Shown here one piece after another: positions 62,651 through 64,000 of a stretch of DNA of 64,000 nt. Numbering within the stretch: position 1 is the stretch's first letter; every line of letters begins with the position of its first letter. Where the stretch lies: assembly GCF_018401815.1 (NCBI RefSeq), contig NZ_JAGYKG010000001.1, positions 248,001 to 312,000 on the forward strand. The letters run 5' to 3'. The translations under genes and the position numbers were made by a program. The DNA comes from Nonlabens sp. (GTDB taxonomy: Bacteria > Bacteroidota > Bacteroidia > Flavobacteriales > Flavobacteriaceae). Under the pieces are notes generated by a model, which saw nothing but the letters and a program-made list of their open reading frames with translations, searched no databases and had not been told where the DNA came from.

Positions 62651-64000
62651 ATGTTTCAAATAGCTGATTTAAAATCTAAAAAACTTCCTGAATTACAGGA
62701 TATCGCAAACGGACTTAATGTTCCTAAATTCAAACAACTACGAAAACTAGATCTAGTTTACAAAATTCTTGACTTACAAGCTTCTAACCCAGAAGTAGTT
62801 AAAAACTTAGATCCAGAAGTCATTGCTTCAGCGGCAGTTTTTCCTGCTGCTATAGACAACAAAACAACCACTCCTTCTGATAGCAATGTTCCTAATAAAT
62901 TGCAGCAGCAAAGAGGTCCAAAACCTCGTGCCGATAAAAACTCGAAAGAGGAAACGACCGCTACAGAATTGACGGATAAAGATAAAAAACAAAGAAAACC
63001 ACAAGAACTTAGACCGAGGAAAGAAACAAACAAGCCCAACCCACGTCGACTTCGTAACGAGAAAAACGATACTCCTGACATTAGGAGTGATAAAAATGAA
63101 TCAACGGACATAAAAAATGATACCCGTAAGGATCATCGCATGGATAGCAGCGATAAAAATGAGAACCGTAACATCAACCGTCAAAAAAACCCAAGAAGTA
63201 CCAACAATATCAACACCCAGGCCAGCGTACCTAAAGGAAATAAGGATACTCGCAACCGTTACCGTGATCCAGACTTTGAATTTGATGGTATTATAGAAAG
63301 TGAAGGTGTGCTAGACATGATGCCAGATGGTTATGGTTTTCTGCGCAGTAGTGACTATAATTACCTCGCTAGTCCTGATGACATCTATGTATCCCAATCG
63401 CAAATCAGACTTTTTGGTTTAAAAACTGGAGATACCGTTTTAGGAATGGTACGCCCTCCTAAAGAAGGAGAGAAATATTTTCCTTTGATCAAAATTTCTC
63501 AAATCAATGGACTTGATCCTAAAGTAGTACGAGACCGCGTGTCTTTTGAACACTTAACTCCTCTTTTCCCAAATGAGAAGTTTAACCTTGCCGACAGACG
63601 CGCTAGTATTTCCACTCGTGTGATGGACCTTTTTGCTCCCATTGGTAAGGGACAGCGTGGTATGATTGTAGCACAACCTAAAACGGGTAAAACGATGTTG
63701 CTTAAGGATATTGCAAATGCTATTGCTGCAAATAATCCTGAAGTATACCAATTGATCCTTCTGATCGATGAGCGCCCTGAAGAAGTAACTGACATGCAAC
63801 GAAATGTAGATGGGGAAGTAATTGCTTCTACATTTGATAAAGAAGCACACGACCACGTTAAAGTGGCTAATATTGTTCTTGAAAAAGCAAAACGTATGGT
63901 AGAATGCGGTCACGATGTAGTGATTTTATTAGATTCAATAACAAGACTTGCACGTGCCTATAATACTGTACAACCAGCAAGTGGTAAAGTGCTTTCTGGA
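62651..64000 (+). CDS. rho: Transcription termination factor Rho, 3' end cut by window
   Basis: Rho is the RNA-dependent ATPase that ends transcription. The visible 450 codons start [20 protein letters not shown] (Rho N-terminal domain). About 130 residues of Lys/Asp/Asn/Arg-rich disordered insertion follow (about 85-215), which is usual in Bacteroidota Rho. Next are the RNA-binding cold-shock-like domain ([20 protein letters not shown]) and the ATPase domain with Walker A AQPKTGKT (341-348) and Walker [12 protein letters not shown] near the window end. The stop is beyond 64000. Confidence 0.96.
   Translation, partial: MFQIADLKSKKLPELQDIANGLNVPKFKQLRKLDLVYKILDLQASNPEVVKNLDPEVIASAAVFPAAIDNKTTTPSDSNVPNKLQQQRGPKPRADKNSKEETTATELTDKDKKQRKPQELRPRKETNKPNPRRLRNEKNDTPDIRSDKNESTDIKNDTRKDHRMDSSDKNENRNINRQKNPRSTNNINTQASVPKGNKDTRNRYRDPDFEFDGIIESEGVLDMMPDGYGFLRSSDYNYLASPDDIYVSQSQIRLFGLKTGDTVLGMVRPPKEGEKYFPLIKISQINGLDPKVVRDRVSFEHLTPLFPNEKFNLADRRASISTRVMDLFAPIGKGQRGMIVAQPKTGKTMLLKDIANAIAANNPEVYQLILLIDERPEEVTDMQRNVDGEVIASTFDKEAHDHVKVANIVLEKAKRMVECGHDVVILLDSITRLARAYNTVQPASGKVLSG

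Overview
The window is a stretch of chromosome from a low-GC marine-type Flavobacteriaceae bacterium (phylum Bacteroidota). The evidence is type IX secretion (T9SS) sorting domains of both type A and type B, a SecD-SecF fusion, the neighbour pair DUF4293/rho, PUR-alpha-like DUF3276, the TPR/TonB-receptor-like pair, and TAnnTTTG -7 boxes a few bases in front of several start codons. A 14-bp palindrome (GCTTTCGCGAAAGC) is scattered in at least 13 perfect, near-perfect or interrupted copies. This is compatible with the Nonlabens/Dokdonia group, but the genus is a guess. I see no tRNA, rRNA, CRISPR array, insertion sequence or prophage.

Region 1 (1-11.1 kb) is a surface-protein cluster read leftwards: a T9SS type A protein, a small beta-barrel-like protein, a giant repeat adhesin and a BspA/DUF285-type protein cut by the window edge. 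A membrane-anchored AraC-type regulator diverges from it. The adhesin is split: an intact N-terminal part with signal peptide and an intact 1371-residue C-terminal part flank about 2 kb of the same repeat sequence riddled with small deletions. Region 2 (11.6-18.1 kb) holds DUF3276, a secreted M14 carboxypeptidase, two tandem-repeat arrays, CsaA, a small conserved protein, a thioredoxin-fold protein, lgt and a decayed DUF192 lipoprotein gene. Region 3 (18.1-30.7 kb) carries a large T9SS type B protein, secDF, mdh, a DUF6588-like protein, gyrB, a decayed DUF2911 gene and queE. Region 4 (30.8-43.1 kb) has a decayed HerA-like (DUF853) gene, lipoproteins, an alpha/beta hydrolase, an AI-2E-family permease, a ClpP-like protease, a VOC protein, a YkvA protein, an amidohydrolase, and a TonB-receptor-like barrel with a 1007-residue TPR protein.

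Region 5 (43.2-51.5 kb) starts with ftsE and continues into a glycan-assembly group: three glycosyltransferases, a WxcM/FdtA-type cupin, another glycosyltransferase, the E2 subunit of a 2-oxoacid dehydrogenase and a further GT2. One GT2 has no ATG, GTG, TTG or CTG start and appears to begin at ATT on the stop codon of the gene before it. Region 6 (51.5-64 kb) holds recR, small lipoprotein/secreted genes, an M23 peptidase lipoprotein whose signal peptide is cut off by a 7-bp tandem repeat (a candidate phase switch), DUF1599, folP-cdaA, a DUF3667-like remnant, an ABC exporter with truA, a phosphoesterase, DUF4293 and the start of rho.

The most interesting observations are the heptamer-repeat switch candidate in the M23 lipoprotein gene, the palindrome family that sits inside genes in all three reading frames, one palindrome split by a second repeat while the glycosyltransferase frame stays open, the deletion-riddled middle of the adhesin, and several tandem-repeat arrays with 6-, 7-, 8- and 12-bp units. 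Three genes (DUF192, DUF2911, HerA-like) are clearly decayed.
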